Origin: Pseudanabaena mucicola str. Chao 1806
Lineage (GTDB): Bacteria; Cyanobacteriota; Cyanobacteriia; Pseudanabaenales; Pseudanabaenaceae
Reading direction: 5' to 3'
DNA length: 64,000 nt
Assembly: GCF_030323025.1 (NCBI RefSeq)
Contig: NZ_CP097329.1
Location: 2,201,001 to 2,265,000, forward strand
Part shown: positions 17,520 to 24,532 of the stretch, piece by piece
How positions within the stretch are numbered: position 1 is the first letter of the stretch
Layout of the letters: every line of letters begins with the position of its first letter
Translations under genes and position numbers: made by a program
Notes under the pieces: generated by a model
The model's input: the letters and a program-made list of their open reading frames with translations, nothing else
Databases searched by the model: none
Told to the model about the DNA's origin: nothing

Positions 17520-17641
17520 CCGACTGACAGATGTTGCGTCAGGTGGTCGGGGGAGGGCGTACGTCGATCCTTGTTATTTCTCTTAGATGTTTGTTGGCCA
17601 GCTCTTAGCCAACATTATCTATTTCTTGTCTTGGTGAGCTA

Positions 17642-17989
17642 ATGAGAGAAACACACGTTAGTCACACACTATTTATTACAGATGCGAGAGGTAGCAGGAA
17701 ACTCGCACTTGATGGATTAAAGTACACAATTGGGCGGGATGTGAATAATAATATCCAGCTTTATTCACGATTTGTATCCCGTCAACATGCTGTATTGCTT
17801 AGAGTCCCTGGAGAAGGAGGCAAGTATTCGTTTCGGATTATTGATGGGGATTTGTCTGGTAAGCCAAGTGTCAATGGTGTGATCATCAATCACCACTTGA
17901 AAGTTGTGTCTTCCTATGATTTGCGGAATGGCGATGTGATTACGCTTGCGCCTAATGTGGAATTAACCTATCTGGGTAGTCCTAATTAA
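17642..17989 (+). CDS. FHA domain protein, copy 2
   Basis: The 115 residues are identical to the protein at 15708-16055 (phosphothreonine-binding FHA domain). The upstream 25 bp including the ribosome binding region are also identical, but sequences further upstream differ, so the two genes may have different promoters. Confidence 0.85.
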   Translation: MRETHVSHTLFITDARGSRKLALDGLKYTIGRDVNNNIQLYSRFVSRQHAVLLRVPGEGGKYSFRIIDGDLSGKPSVNGVIINHHLKVVSSYDLRNGDVITLAPNVELTYLGSPN

Positions 17990-18070
17990 GATTAATAGCT
18001 TTGCCAGTCACTGGTCAGTTAATGAGGGTTAGTTTTTGAAACGCCCATTTCAAACCGAGTAATACACCGA

Positions 18071-18355
18071 TCACGTTTTAAATGACCAGTGCCCGTTTTC
18101 ATTCATTGCTAAATGGGTTAAAAATTCTTTTACTTCATCGCCGCACATCTCGCTAGGAGACGGTTTATTGTGAAAAAAAATAAATCGCCGAATCCATTAC
18201 ACATAGGATTTTTCGGTTTGATAGGAGTAATGCTTAACCCGAATGGCATCCCTAACTTGATCTAACATCTTTCTAGGTGGCGGCTCAATCTGCCCATTTG
18301 AGGCTAGGGCAGGCATCTGATTTTTCAGTACAGGCTTGGGTATGTTATCCAACAT
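18071..18355 (-). pseudogene. Integron integrase intI, N-terminal remnant, copy 2
   Basis: Same broken gene as 16137-16421 with the same in-frame TAA (here 18199-18197). The one differing base restores glutamine in LDQVRDAIRV, the family consensus, where copy 1 has arginine. The catalytic domain is missing here too. Confidence 0.88.
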
Positions 18356-18433
18356 TTTGCTTAATAAAATTCTATAGGGGGATATTACCCTGCAAGAAAC
18401 TAGATATTACGCTTATTAGTTGCTTTATCTAGC

Positions 18434-18500
18434 AAGTCGTGAGATATTTATCCTATAAAAGTATTTATCCTGTAATTTGCAAGATAATATATAGTTATGC
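18434..18500. other. Candidate attI site, copy 2, head of the cassette array
   Basis: GTTATGC at 18494-18500 forms the junction between the intI leader and the first cassette. The GTT is the expected crossover triplet and lies 139 bp from the intI start. Confidence 0.65.
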
Positions 18501-18707
18501 CTAACCGATACGCTCATTAAAGTTGTCTATTATCAGCCAAGTTTAAGCAAGCAAAAATTATCTGCTTCGTTGATGAGTTCCGATAGATTGTTGGCGATCG
18601 CAAAGATAAATAATTGATAAGCGATCAGCGCATAACACATCATTGAAGCGGACTAAATTCTAATATTTCAGTTGAGAGCGAAAGTTCTCATCCGCTCAAT
18701 TAAGCCG
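18495..18707 (+). mobile_element. Small gene cassette, copy 1 (about 213 bp)
   Basis: Runs from the attI junction to the crossover G of attC1. It has no plus-strand gene. Two close relatives lie at 19446-19661 and 22529-22745. The first ~130 bp are nearly the same in all three; the attC loop of copy 1 differs from the other two. Confidence 0.8.
18533..18640 (-). CDS. Possible 35-aa antisense peptide in the small cassette, copy 1
   Basis: Minus-strand frame MCYALIAYQLFIFAIA...LLKLG, beginning at an ATG next to the attC R'' end. The frame is open in all three cassette copies, with both silent and amino acid changes. No ribosome binding site is clear. It could be chance conservation of a recently copied repeat. 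Confidence 0.3.
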   Translation of the reverse strand: MCYALIAYQLFIFAIANNLSELINEADNFCLLKLG

Positions 18708-18713
18708 TTAGAA
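18630..18713 (+). other. attC site 1
   Basis: R'' GCATAAC (18630-18636); L'' TTGAAGCGGA pairs with L' TCCGCTCAA, leaving a bulged A as in known attC sites; R' GTTAGAA at 18707-18713. About 84 bp. Confidence 0.82.
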
Positions 18714-18886
18714 CGCCTCAGCAAAACCCATTCTACTACTTGACGTTTGTCGCAGCATATTTCCTTGTCATCAGAAAGTTGCCCTGATACTCGAGAAGTG
18801 AGAGACTCATCTATACTGTGTCAATTTATTAGAAATAGTACCTGCAGAATTGCTTAGCGATTAAAGAAAATGGTAAACTCATCAAT

Positions 18887-19333
18887 ATGAATGCACTCCG
18901 TACGAAAGTTGAAGAGTTCTATCGGAAAATATGGAACGATCATGATAAGAGTGCAATACACGCACTCGTGAATGATGATTTTAGCTTTCGAGGATCTCTT
19001 GGACAAGCAAAAAGAGGACATGATGGCTTCGCTGAATATGTTGATATGGTGCATAAAGCGTTAGGCAACTATAAATGCACTATCGTGGATTTGGTGGTAG
19101 AAGAACCAAAGGCTTTTGCAAGAATGGAGTTTTCTGGAATTCATTCTGGCAGATTTATGGGATACGAGCCAACAGGCAAGATTGTGAGCTGGGCTGGCTG
19201 TGCCTTATTCACATTTAAAAATAATAAAGTATTGGATTTGTGGGTTCTGGGAGATCTCAAAGCCTTAGATGAACAACTCAAGAAGAATGAATTGCATCGA
19301 TTAAGCAGCAAAGTTCCTCAAGATCCAATTTGA
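18887..19333 (+). CDS. SnoaL-like / ester cyclase family protein (cassette gene)
   Basis: A 148-aa protein with a SnoaL/NTF2-like fold: FYRKIWNDHDKSAIHALVND at the start, FRGSLGQAKRGHDGFAEYV near residue 35, and PTGKIVSWAGCALFTFKNNK near 105. Members act as small cyclases, isomerases or simple binding proteins; the substrate cannot be read from sequence. It fills the second cassette (18708-19445), and its attC R'' is the exact complement of the cassette's first bases, so it is an intact mobile unit. 174 bp lie between the cassette start and the ATG, enough for an own promoter. Confidence 0.82.
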   Translation: MNALRTKVEEFYRKIWNDHDKSAIHALVNDDFSFRGSLGQAKRGHDGFAEYVDMVHKALGNYKCTIVDLVVEEPKAFARMEFSGIHSGRFMGYEPTGKIVSWAGCALFTFKNNKVLDLWVLGDLKALDEQLKKNELHRLSSKVPQDPI

Positions 19334-19337
19334 GGCG

Positions 19338-19451
19338 TTCTAACATGACGCTGGAGTTGACCGCGTAGGGGCTAGCCCGAAATGGTTCTATAACCTTTAT
19401 GATTGGGCTGGGCTGCCTGGCGCGGCGCGGCAACTCAGCTTATCGTTATGC
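19338..19451 (+). other. attC site 2
   Basis: R'' GTTCTAAC (19337-19344), R' GTTATGC (19445-19451). L'' GCTGGAGTTGACCGCG pairs with CGCGGCAACTCAGC if one G and one A are bulged, the classical extrahelical bases. About 114 bp with a large GC-rich variable loop. The clearest attC in the array. Confidence 0.9.
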
Positions 19452-19661
19452 CTAACCGAAACGCTCATTAAAGTTGTCTATTATCAGCCAAGTTTAAGCA
19501 AGCAAAAATTGTCAGCTTCGTTGATGAGTTCCGATAGATTGTTGGCGATCGCAAAGACAAATAACTGATAAGCGATCGGGGTATAACACATCATTGGATT
19601 GGACAATATCAGAGTAATTTGTGCTTAGTTGAACGGAATCTATTGCCTCTCAATTAAGCCG
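19446..19661 (+). mobile_element. Small gene cassette, copy 2 (about 216 bp)
   Basis: Nearly the same sequence as 18495-18707 and 22529-22745. No plus-strand gene. It begins with TTATGCC and ends in attC3. Confidence 0.8.
19484..19591 (-). CDS. Possible 35-aa antisense peptide in the small cassette, copy 2
   Basis: Minus-strand frame MCYTPIAYQLFVFAIA...LLKLG, equivalent to that at 18533-18640, with changes A-L to T-P and I to V plus three silent changes. Coding status unproven. Confidence 0.3.
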   Translation of the reverse strand: MCYTPIAYQLFVFAIANNLSELINEADNFCLLKLG

Positions 19662-19667
19662 TTAGAC
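19581..19667 (+). other. attC site 3
   Basis: R'' GTATAAC (19581-19587), R' GTTAGAC (19661-19667). The L' side CTCAATTAAGCC is shared with attC1 and attC6. About 87 bp. Confidence 0.78.
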
Positions 19668-19738
19668 CACTGGATTTTAGGTTGAGACATTATTGAGCAA
19701 TCAAAGCGTCTCAAATGATTAGTAATGGAGCATGAGTA

Positions 19739-20536
19739 ATGAAAGCAAAATATTGGCTGCTTGGCGGAATTAGCTCAATCGCATTTGGATTTTTTCTCAA
19801 TGTATCCTATCAGTCTTTTCTATCTAAAAATTTTCCTACCGGATCTTTTGATTTCTCAACAGCACAAGCCTATAATTTTTGGATATTCACTTTATTTTTA
19901 GTCGGCTTGATCGCTCTGATCATCGGTGCAAGTTTAGTTGCCTTTCAAAAATCTTCTCGTGATCGTTGGCATCGCTGGTATAAGCTGCTAGCCGCAGGCT
20001 TTTTGTTAAGCATAATTTGGGCAATCGTTGGTGCATCCGTGCAAACCTTCATGGGAGATGTGCTGTTTTGGCTGGGTTATCAAAAACCAGTAATTTCTAA
20101 CTACAGCCAACTAGAGCAGTTGTTGCAGGCAAACAACTGGAAAGAAGCAAATGAACTAACAAGCTTGAGAATTAGAGCAGTTTCTAAGACGCGAATTTCT
20201 GATGGTAGCGTTTATCCAACAATCTCCAGTTTTAGTCACCTACCTTGTGCGGATTTTCAAGCGATCGATCAACTCTGGGTCAAGTATAGTAGCGATCGAT
20301 TTGGATTTAGCGTCCAGCGACGGATTTATGAGAATCTCAATGTTCCCCCAAGCAATCCTTTAAATCCTCCTGCCGACAGATTTGACATAATGAAGAGCTT
20401 TTTAAAGGAGGTTGAACGAGATGATGCGATTGGATCGCTCCCCTCTATAGGAATACGGCTGTCAACACCAATTAGTAATAGCTGGCTATTTGCAGCCGAG
20501 GAATCGATGAAGCGACAAAAATGGTGTGGATTTTAA
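19739..20536 (+). CDS. Membrane protein with GUN4 domain (cassette gene)
   Basis: 265 aa. The N-terminal 115 residues hold three hydrophobic helices (about 5-25, 45-68, 83-105). The C-terminal part is a GUN4 domain: YSQLEQLLQANNWKEANELT (about 121-140), LPCADFQAIDQLWVKYSSDR and FGFSVQRRIY. GUN4 binds porphyrins and stimulates magnesium chelatase in chlorophyll synthesis; in many cyanobacterial proteins the domain is reused as a sensor. The tail after this domain (FLKEVERDDAI...) is degenerate. A cyanobacterium-specific domain inside a cassette means the gene was captured from a phototroph. Confidence 0.82.
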   Translation: MKAKYWLLGGISSIAFGFFLNVSYQSFLSKNFPTGSFDFSTAQAYNFWIFTLFLVGLIALIIGASLVAFQKSSRDRWHRWYKLLAAGFLLSIIWAIVGASVQTFMGDVLFWLGYQKPVISNYSQLEQLLQANNWKEANELTSLRIRAVSKTRISDGSVYPTISSFSHLPCADFQAIDQLWVKYSSDRFGFSVQRRIYENLNVPPSNPLNPPADRFDIMKSFLKEVERDDAIGSLPSIGIRLSTPISNSWLFAAEESMKRQKWCGF

Positions 20537-20848
20537 CGCAATCACATCGCTTCCCATTTCCCATTGTGACGATCGGCAACAAAGAGAAGCTTGATGAGTA
20601 GAAATACTGTGAACGATGCGCTAGTCGGCTAGTTGAGATTCTGTTTTATATTGACAATCATATGGATATTTCCCTAACTTTGATAAATTTTAGTCCCTGC
20701 TTCCCTATATCTGCACTTCAGGCTTCCTGCCTTTACTAAAATTGTCCGGAGCATTGATATGGGGATCGGTCGAGTTTATATTCCTTAGCTCTATTTTCTC
20801 GTTGGTTGAATGCGCGATCTCAGTTGAGAGTTACTTCGTCAGGTCGGG
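20537..20848. other. Non-coding part of the GUN4 cassette
   Basis: 312 bp between the GUN4 gene and attC4. No reading frame or hairpin of note was seen. Long 3' non-coding stretches are unusual in cassettes and may reflect a lost gene. Confidence 0.45.
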
Positions 20849-20933
20849 GTCTAACCAGTCGTTGGAGCGCCGGTTTGAGGTCTTCTTGTCTGCGTTCTAG
20901 TTCTCTCGCCACCGCTCAACTAACCCGTTAGAC
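20849..20933 (+). other. attC site 4
   Basis: R'' GTCTAAC (20849-20855) is the complement of the first bases of its own cassette (GTTAGAC at 19661). R' GTTAGAC is at 20927-20933. L'' GTTGGAGCG pairs with CGCTCAAC, with a bulged G. About 85 bp. Confidence 0.85.
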
Positions 20934-20976
20934 CGCAAGAGCCAAAAAACAATTCATAATCAGTATTGAAAAACAC

Positions 20977-21345
20977 ATGAGAATGCCCAACAGATCGATG
21001 AGGTCTCGCACACCAAACAAAGCAGCTTTAGTTTTAGCTATTTGCTTCACCATATTGAGCATTAATTTTTTTGATCCATTAACTGCGAATGCTTGTGGAA
21101 GATTTGATGTTGCTTGTAAAGCTAGAAAAGCAAGAGACGAAGCTAAAAAAGCAGCATACAGGACGAATATTTACTATGTTCAAGCATTAGCAGCTACAAA
21201 ACTCGCCAAACGAAAAGGTGTAATCAGGGGTAGTGATTGCCGCGATATAGTTGAAACTGGATCTTGGGCTGGAGATGGAGCGGCGGCGGCATCTGGTGTG
21301 GCATTATCAATATCTGGACTTGTGGTAAAGATGCTGGGAATTTAA
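20977..21345 (+). CDS. Small exported protein of unknown function (cassette gene)
   Basis: 122 aa, no family recognised. Basic N-terminus (MRMPNRSMRSRTPNK) followed by a hydrophobic stretch ending near ANACG, a plausible signal peptide. The mature part has three to four cysteines including CGRFDVACKARKARDEAKK, then an Ala/Gly-rich C-terminus that could be a second membrane segment (AAAASGVALSISGLVVKML). First gene of the cassette that starts at 20928; its own attC is missing. Confidence 0.6.
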   Translation: MRMPNRSMRSRTPNKAALVLAICFTILSINFFDPLTANACGRFDVACKARKARDEAKKAAYRTNIYYVQALAATKLAKRKGVIRGSDCRDIVETGSWAGDGAAAASGVALSISGLVVKMLGI

Positions 21346-21417
21346 TGTGTAGTGATGCAGGAATGTAAGCAATTTATGTTGCTGTACAGGAAATCCGTAT
21401 TTACATCCTAATCCAGA

Positions 21418-21550
21418 TGTAGGGTGCGTTAATGAAAATTTACGCACCTTATTTTTGCCTAAACGAACACAATTTTTAGAGTAGTTTTCGGTCAGTGCGA
21501 TCGCTGATCTTGTAGGGTGCGTTAACGAAATGTAACGCGCCTTATTTGTT
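21418..21550. repeat. Two copies of a GTAGGGTGCGTTA palindromic repeat
   Basis: GTAGGGTGCGTTAATGAAAATTTACGCACC (21419-21448) and GTAGGGTGCGTTAACGAAATGTAACGCGCC (about 21512-21541) are related hairpins. The GTAGGGTGCGTTA motif is a frequent cyanobacterial dispersed repeat. The pair sits where a cassette boundary is expected but absent. Confidence 0.55.
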
Positions 21551-21616
21551 GCAAGTGTTAAGCGTAAGACTCTCCAAGCTAGAATAGATGGGTCAAGTCG
21601 CAACAAGGTCAAATGT

Positions 21617-21796
21617 ATGGCAGTTCGTCAACGACGTTACAGCAAAGAAGAATTAGCTCGGCGTGGGCAAGAATTTTATGATGCAGGGAGTAGTGAATCG
21701 ACGTTCTGAAGCCACAATTCTTGTAATGCGATCGCTGGTGATTTCAACGATAATGAGATTTTAGATAGTTTGGAAACATTCTTGGGTATGTAAAAG
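21617..21796 (+). pseudogene. Decayed gene remnants
   Basis: A frame from 21617 reads MAVRQRRYSKEELARRGQEF then stops at about 21709; it resembles the N-terminus of a small cyanobacterial protein family beginning RRYSKEE(F/L)A(R)RG. After a frame change, DFNDNEILDSLETFLGM-stop (to 21796) reads like another C-terminus. Probably deletion remnants. Confidence 0.4.
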
Positions 21797-21798
21797 CT

Positions 21799-22023
21799 AT
21801 GGAAGTTAAAGAAATTAAAATCTGTGTTGATGCAGAATCGGCAAAAATTTATGAATCAGCTATATTTGCTGATCGACAAAAGCTTGATGCTCTTCTTAGC
21901 TTGAGGCTGAAAGAATTTGCCAGAAAACGCCGACCACTAGAGGCTGTGATGAGCGATATTAGTCGTAAAGCACAAGCTAGAGGGTTAACTCCAGAAATTT
22001 TAAATAATTTGCTGAGTGAATAA
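21799..22023 (+). CDS. Putative antitoxin of a PIN-type toxin-antitoxin pair
   Basis: 74 aa, rich in charged helix (VDAESAKIYESAIFADRQKL) with a C-terminal SDISRKAQARGLTPEILNNL that resembles the toxin-binding tail of VapB-like antitoxins. Its stop overlaps the start of the downstream PIN-domain toxin by 8 bases, typical translational coupling of toxin-antitoxin operons. Start ATG at 21799. Confidence 0.7.
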   Translation: MEVKEIKICVDAESAKIYESAIFADRQKLDALLSLRLKEFARKRRPLEAVMSDISRKAQARGLTPEILNNLLSE

Positions 22024-22453
22024 AGTGCGATACGTTTTTGATACCAACGTGATTATTAGCTCAGTGCTATTTGAGGTTAGTAAGCCTGACTTAGCAATTA
22101 GATATGCACTTCAAAACGGCAACATCTTGTTCTCATTAGAACTAATAGAAGAGCTTGACGAGGTTCTCAGTCGTGCAAAATTCAGAAAATATATCACAGA
22201 TGAAGAGAGAGAAGAATTTTTAGATGGCTTCATAGATAGGGGAATATTGATTAAAGTAGTAGATGTTGTCAAGGAGTGCCGTGATCCCAAAGATGATAAG
22301 ATTTTAGAGTTATCTCTTAGCGGTAAAGCTGATTTGATCATCAGTGGAGATAAGGATCTATTGATTCTCGATCCGTTTCGCTCAATTGCAATAAAATCTG
22401 TTGATCAGTTTCTAAAAAGCATTGGTTATGATGCACCAAACAAAGAGGCATAA
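22016..22453 (+). CDS. PIN-domain toxin (COG1569 type)
   Basis: 145 aa from GTG 22016 (GTG 22025 possible). PIN-fold ribonuclease of the putative-toxin group: YVFDTNVIISSVLFE with the first acidic residue at the start, SLELIEELDEVLSR near residue 41, KECRDPKDDKILELSLSGKA and DLIISGDKDLL near 108 carrying the remaining acidic residues. All expected active-site acids are present. Toxin-antitoxin pairs are common in sedentary integron arrays, where they are thought to stabilise them. The stop lies just before attC5. Confidence 0.85.
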   Translation: MNKVRYVFDTNVIISSVLFEVSKPDLAIRYALQNGNILFSLELIEELDEVLSRAKFRKYITDEEREEFLDGFIDRGILIKVVDVVKECRDPKDDKILELSLSGKADLIISGDKDLLILDPFRSIAIKSVDQFLKSIGYDAPNKEA

Positions 22454-22534
22454 CACATCACTGCACCCGACCGTAATTTAAAATTATTGCAATCATCCAA
22501 AGTTAGTGACGGCGAGTGAGTTTAGCCGTTATGC
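22448..22534 (+). other. attC site 5
   Basis: R'' GCATAAC (22448-22454) overlaps the toxin stop codon; R' GTTATGC at 22528-22534. The inner arms pair less well than in other sites. R'' predicts a cassette beginning GTTATGC, yet the cassette upstream begins GTTAGACC, so a junction has been lost. Confidence 0.75.
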
Positions 22535-22745
22535 CTAACCGATACGCTCATTAAAGTTGTCTATTATCAGCCAAGTTTAAGCAAGCAAAAATTATCTGCT
22601 TCGTTGATGAGTTCCGAGAGATGATCGGCGATCGCAAAGATAAATAATTGATAAGCGATCGGTGCATAACACATCATTGGAGCGGACAATAATCAGAGTA
22701 AATTGTGCTTAGTTGAACGGAATCTATTGCCTCTCAATTAAGCCG
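22529..22745 (+). mobile_element. Small gene cassette, copy 3 (about 217 bp)
   Basis: Third copy of the nearly empty cassette (compare 18495-18707 and 19446-19661), with clustered base changes near GAGAGATGATCGGCGATCGC. Ends in attC6. Confidence 0.8.
22567..22674 (-). CDS. Possible 35-aa antisense peptide in the small cassette, copy 3
   Basis: Minus-strand frame MCYAPIAYQLFIFAIADHLS...LLKLG; compared with copy 1, L to P and N-N to D-H, with two silent changes. Open in all three copies; expression unknown. Confidence 0.3.
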   Translation of the reverse strand: MCYAPIAYQLFIFAIADHLSELINEADNFCLLKLG

Positions 22746-22751
22746 TTAGAC
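22664..22751 (+). other. attC site 6
   Basis: R'' GCATAAC (22664-22670), R' GTTAGAC (22745-22751). L'' TTGGAGCGGACAATA pairs imperfectly with TATTGCCTCTCAA, with bulges. About 88 bp. Confidence 0.8.
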
Positions 22752-22767
22752 TCCACGGAGATATGTC

Positions 22768-23154
22768 ATGCGCGTCCTCGATCAGGTGGTTGCCCTCAAC
22801 CTGTCGCTAGTTATGGCTCATCAGGCGGACGCAGCGTACTGGAAGGAGTGGGAAATGTTTGGACTCCCCGGTGGAATCCAGCTTTTCACTCTCTTCAACC
22901 TTGCCGCATTTATTCTCTTGCTGTGGTGCTTTGTGGCAGTGGTTACACGCAAGCGTTCAGGGCTAAGAGGCTCATTCGTTATCGCTGCGCTTTCGGGAGT
23001 TGTCCTACCGATTCATGCTGCCTTTGGTCTCGCTGGCTTCACACAGTTTCATCTGCCCGTCTCCATCGCAATAATCGTCGGTACCTTTGGCATCTCCCTT
23101 TTGCAAGCAAACCTTACATGGCGCGCTCGTTCAGAATTTACGGTTGAGACCTAG
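22768..23154 (+). CDS. Small membrane protein (cassette gene)
   Basis: 128 aa with about three to four hydrophobic helices (about 35-60, 70-90, 95-112) and an N-terminal MAHQADAAYWKEWEMFGLPG that resembles small membrane proteins of the DUF6713 type (tentative). The DNA is GC-richer than its neighbours. The start ATG at 22768 follows GGAG. The frame at 22713-23147 is a shadow. The stop codon lies within the R'' end of attC7, a tight fit typical of cassettes. Confidence 0.7.
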   Translation: MRVLDQVVALNLSLVMAHQADAAYWKEWEMFGLPGGIQLFTLFNLAAFILLLWCFVAVVTRKRSGLRGSFVIAALSGVVLPIHAAFGLAGFTQFHLPVSIAIIVGTFGISLLQANLTWRARSEFTVET

Positions 23155-23259
23155 CATCTCGTTCAATCGGACTTGCAACGGCGTTCCTGCGCCGAGCGTC
23201 ATTTCATTCTCCCTCGGCTTCGTAACTCTGTCTCAAGCTGGTTAATTCAAACGTTAGGT
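23149..23259 (+). other. attC site 7
   Basis: R'' ACCTAGC (23149-23155, one mismatch to consensus) and R' GTTAGGT (23253-23259). AATCGGACTTG pairs with CAAGCTGGTT with wobble pairs and a bulged A. About 111 bp. The IS element begins 3 bp after R'. Confidence 0.78.
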
Positions 23260-23262
23260 TGA

Positions 23263-24518
23263 CTGAGATCTTGCACCATTCCCAAAAGCTTTAAGTAGGA
23301 ATGGGTTTGAGAACAATTTTAAAACCATAACGAGCAGCAATATCAGCATTAATTCGGATGTATCGGAGGAGTTTTAACCAAAGGACAGAAGGGAATAAAA
23401 CAGAAAGTGTCAAATCAGAGGCAGCCTTCCAGTCCAAGACAGGAGGTGGCGACCATTGAGTACTCCAGTGAGCCAAAAGATAAGCAATCAGAGATAGAAT
23501 TAGCCAACGAAAAACTCCAAGTTTTGTAGACTGCCCAAAACAATGTAAACCAAAGCGATGTTTAATGGTTTTGAAAAATCCCTCAATCGCCCAACGCTTA
23601 CGACCCAACATCACCAGATAAGCACCCGAATAAGGATGAGAAGAAATCACAAAGCGTAACTCTCGTTTGCTATCAGCTCTTTTGAGCCAGAACCAAGAGA
23701 TGGTAAATGTGGTACTTAGCCCTTCGAGTAAAACTTGTTGCCCCCGTTTGCCATGACGATAAAGTTGTTTGACCGAACGCCCATCTTGAAGCTTACGATT
23801 GCAGCGTATGCCCACAACAACTCGCCAAGCCTTTGCTCGGACTGTATTTAAAAACTTGACTGTGCAAAACTCAGTATCAGCAAGAACAATTACTTTCCTG
23901 CCTTGGGTTAATCGCTTTGGCACTGTTCCCAACAATTTACAAGCTAAGTCTGATGGACTCGCATATCCCTTGCCGCGCCACACTCTAAAACTCCATGGTA
24001 TTCGCCACTCACCGTAGACTAGATAAAGTAAGACTAGATGAAGTCCTCGCTTACCGTTGAGCATCCTTACCCATGGGGCTGAGCCGTCAGCCGTCGAGGT
24101 ATTTAGATGCAAAAACTTGCCGCATTTTGTCAATGTGGTCAAGTCAATCAAGATCTTCAATGGACTCCCTTTGTATGGTCGATGCTGAGCGATTTGCTCT
24201 AAGATGATCTGACGGGTTATCCGAATCACTGACCGCGTAGACCAGTTATAGTGATTTTGAAACCGACTTAACGAACTGGCTGATTTTACTTGCGTATGTT
24301 GAGGTAAAGGATGTCCCTGCGCTTCGAGAAATAGTCCCAATATCGCATTCAGACTGGCTTTTTGATACACACTAGGCATAAAGCTCAGAAGGCTATAAAC
24401 TAACCTTTGGGCGTGCTTAACGATGCTTTCCATATCGTTATTTAAATTAGTACTACGCCCTTTTTTTCACATCTCTCGTCTTTTTGCAACCCCTTTTTAG
24501 AATGGTGCAAGATCTCAG
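23263..24518 (-). mobile_element. IS4-like insertion sequence (1256 bp)
   Basis: Terminal inverted repeats CTGAGATCTTGCACCATTC (left) and its perfect complement on the right, flanked by TTGA on both sides (23259-23262 and 24519-24522), a 4-bp target duplication. It contains one full transposase gene on the minus strand. Both ends are intact, so it may be active. Confidence 0.9.
23291..24433 (-). CDS. DDE transposase, IS4-like
   Basis: 380 aa, full length. DDE acidic residues are probable at LKILIDLTTL (about 90), VIVLADTEFC (about 187) and the RKRWAIEGFFKTIKHRFGL block (about 280) with the Y/R-x3-E-x-K pattern of the IS4 superfamily. The exact IS group cannot be set by eye. No frameshift or stop. 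Confidence 0.85.
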   Translation of the reverse strand: MESIVKHAQRLVYSLLSFMPSVYQKASLNAILGLFLEAQGHPLPQHTQVKSASSLSRFQNHYNWSTRSVIRITRQIILEQIAQHRPYKGSPLKILIDLTTLTKCGKFLHLNTSTADGSAPWVRMLNGKRGLHLVLLYLVYGEWRIPWSFRVWRGKGYASPSDLACKLLGTVPKRLTQGRKVIVLADTEFCTVKFLNTVRAKAWRVVVGIRCNRKLQDGRSVKQLYRHGKRGQQVLLEGLSTTFTISWFWLKRADSKRELRFVISSHPYSGAYLVMLGRKRWAIEGFFKTIKHRFGLHCFGQSTKLGVFRWLILSLIAYLLAHWSTQWSPPPVLDWKAASDLTLSVLFPSVLWLKLLRYIRINADIAARYGFKIVLKPIPT

Positions 24519-24532
24519 TTGACAAACAATAT

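Larger units (their letters stand above)
17617..18496. repeat. 880-bp direct repeat, copy 2
   Basis: Second copy of 15683-16562, offset by 1934 bp. Its GTT end (18494-18496) is followed directly by the first true cassette (ATGCC...), so this copy is the working head of the cassette array. Confidence 0.95.

Noticed and set aside
17519-17616. attC site after the YHYH gene
   Set aside because: Inverted pieces (GTTGGCC...TAGCCAAC) exist, but no R'' matches the bases at the insert start and no L''/L' pairing was found.
22713-23147. 144-codon frame overlapping the small membrane protein
   Set aside because: It begins inside attC6 and shows no family features; the frame at 22768-23154 fits the cassette ends.
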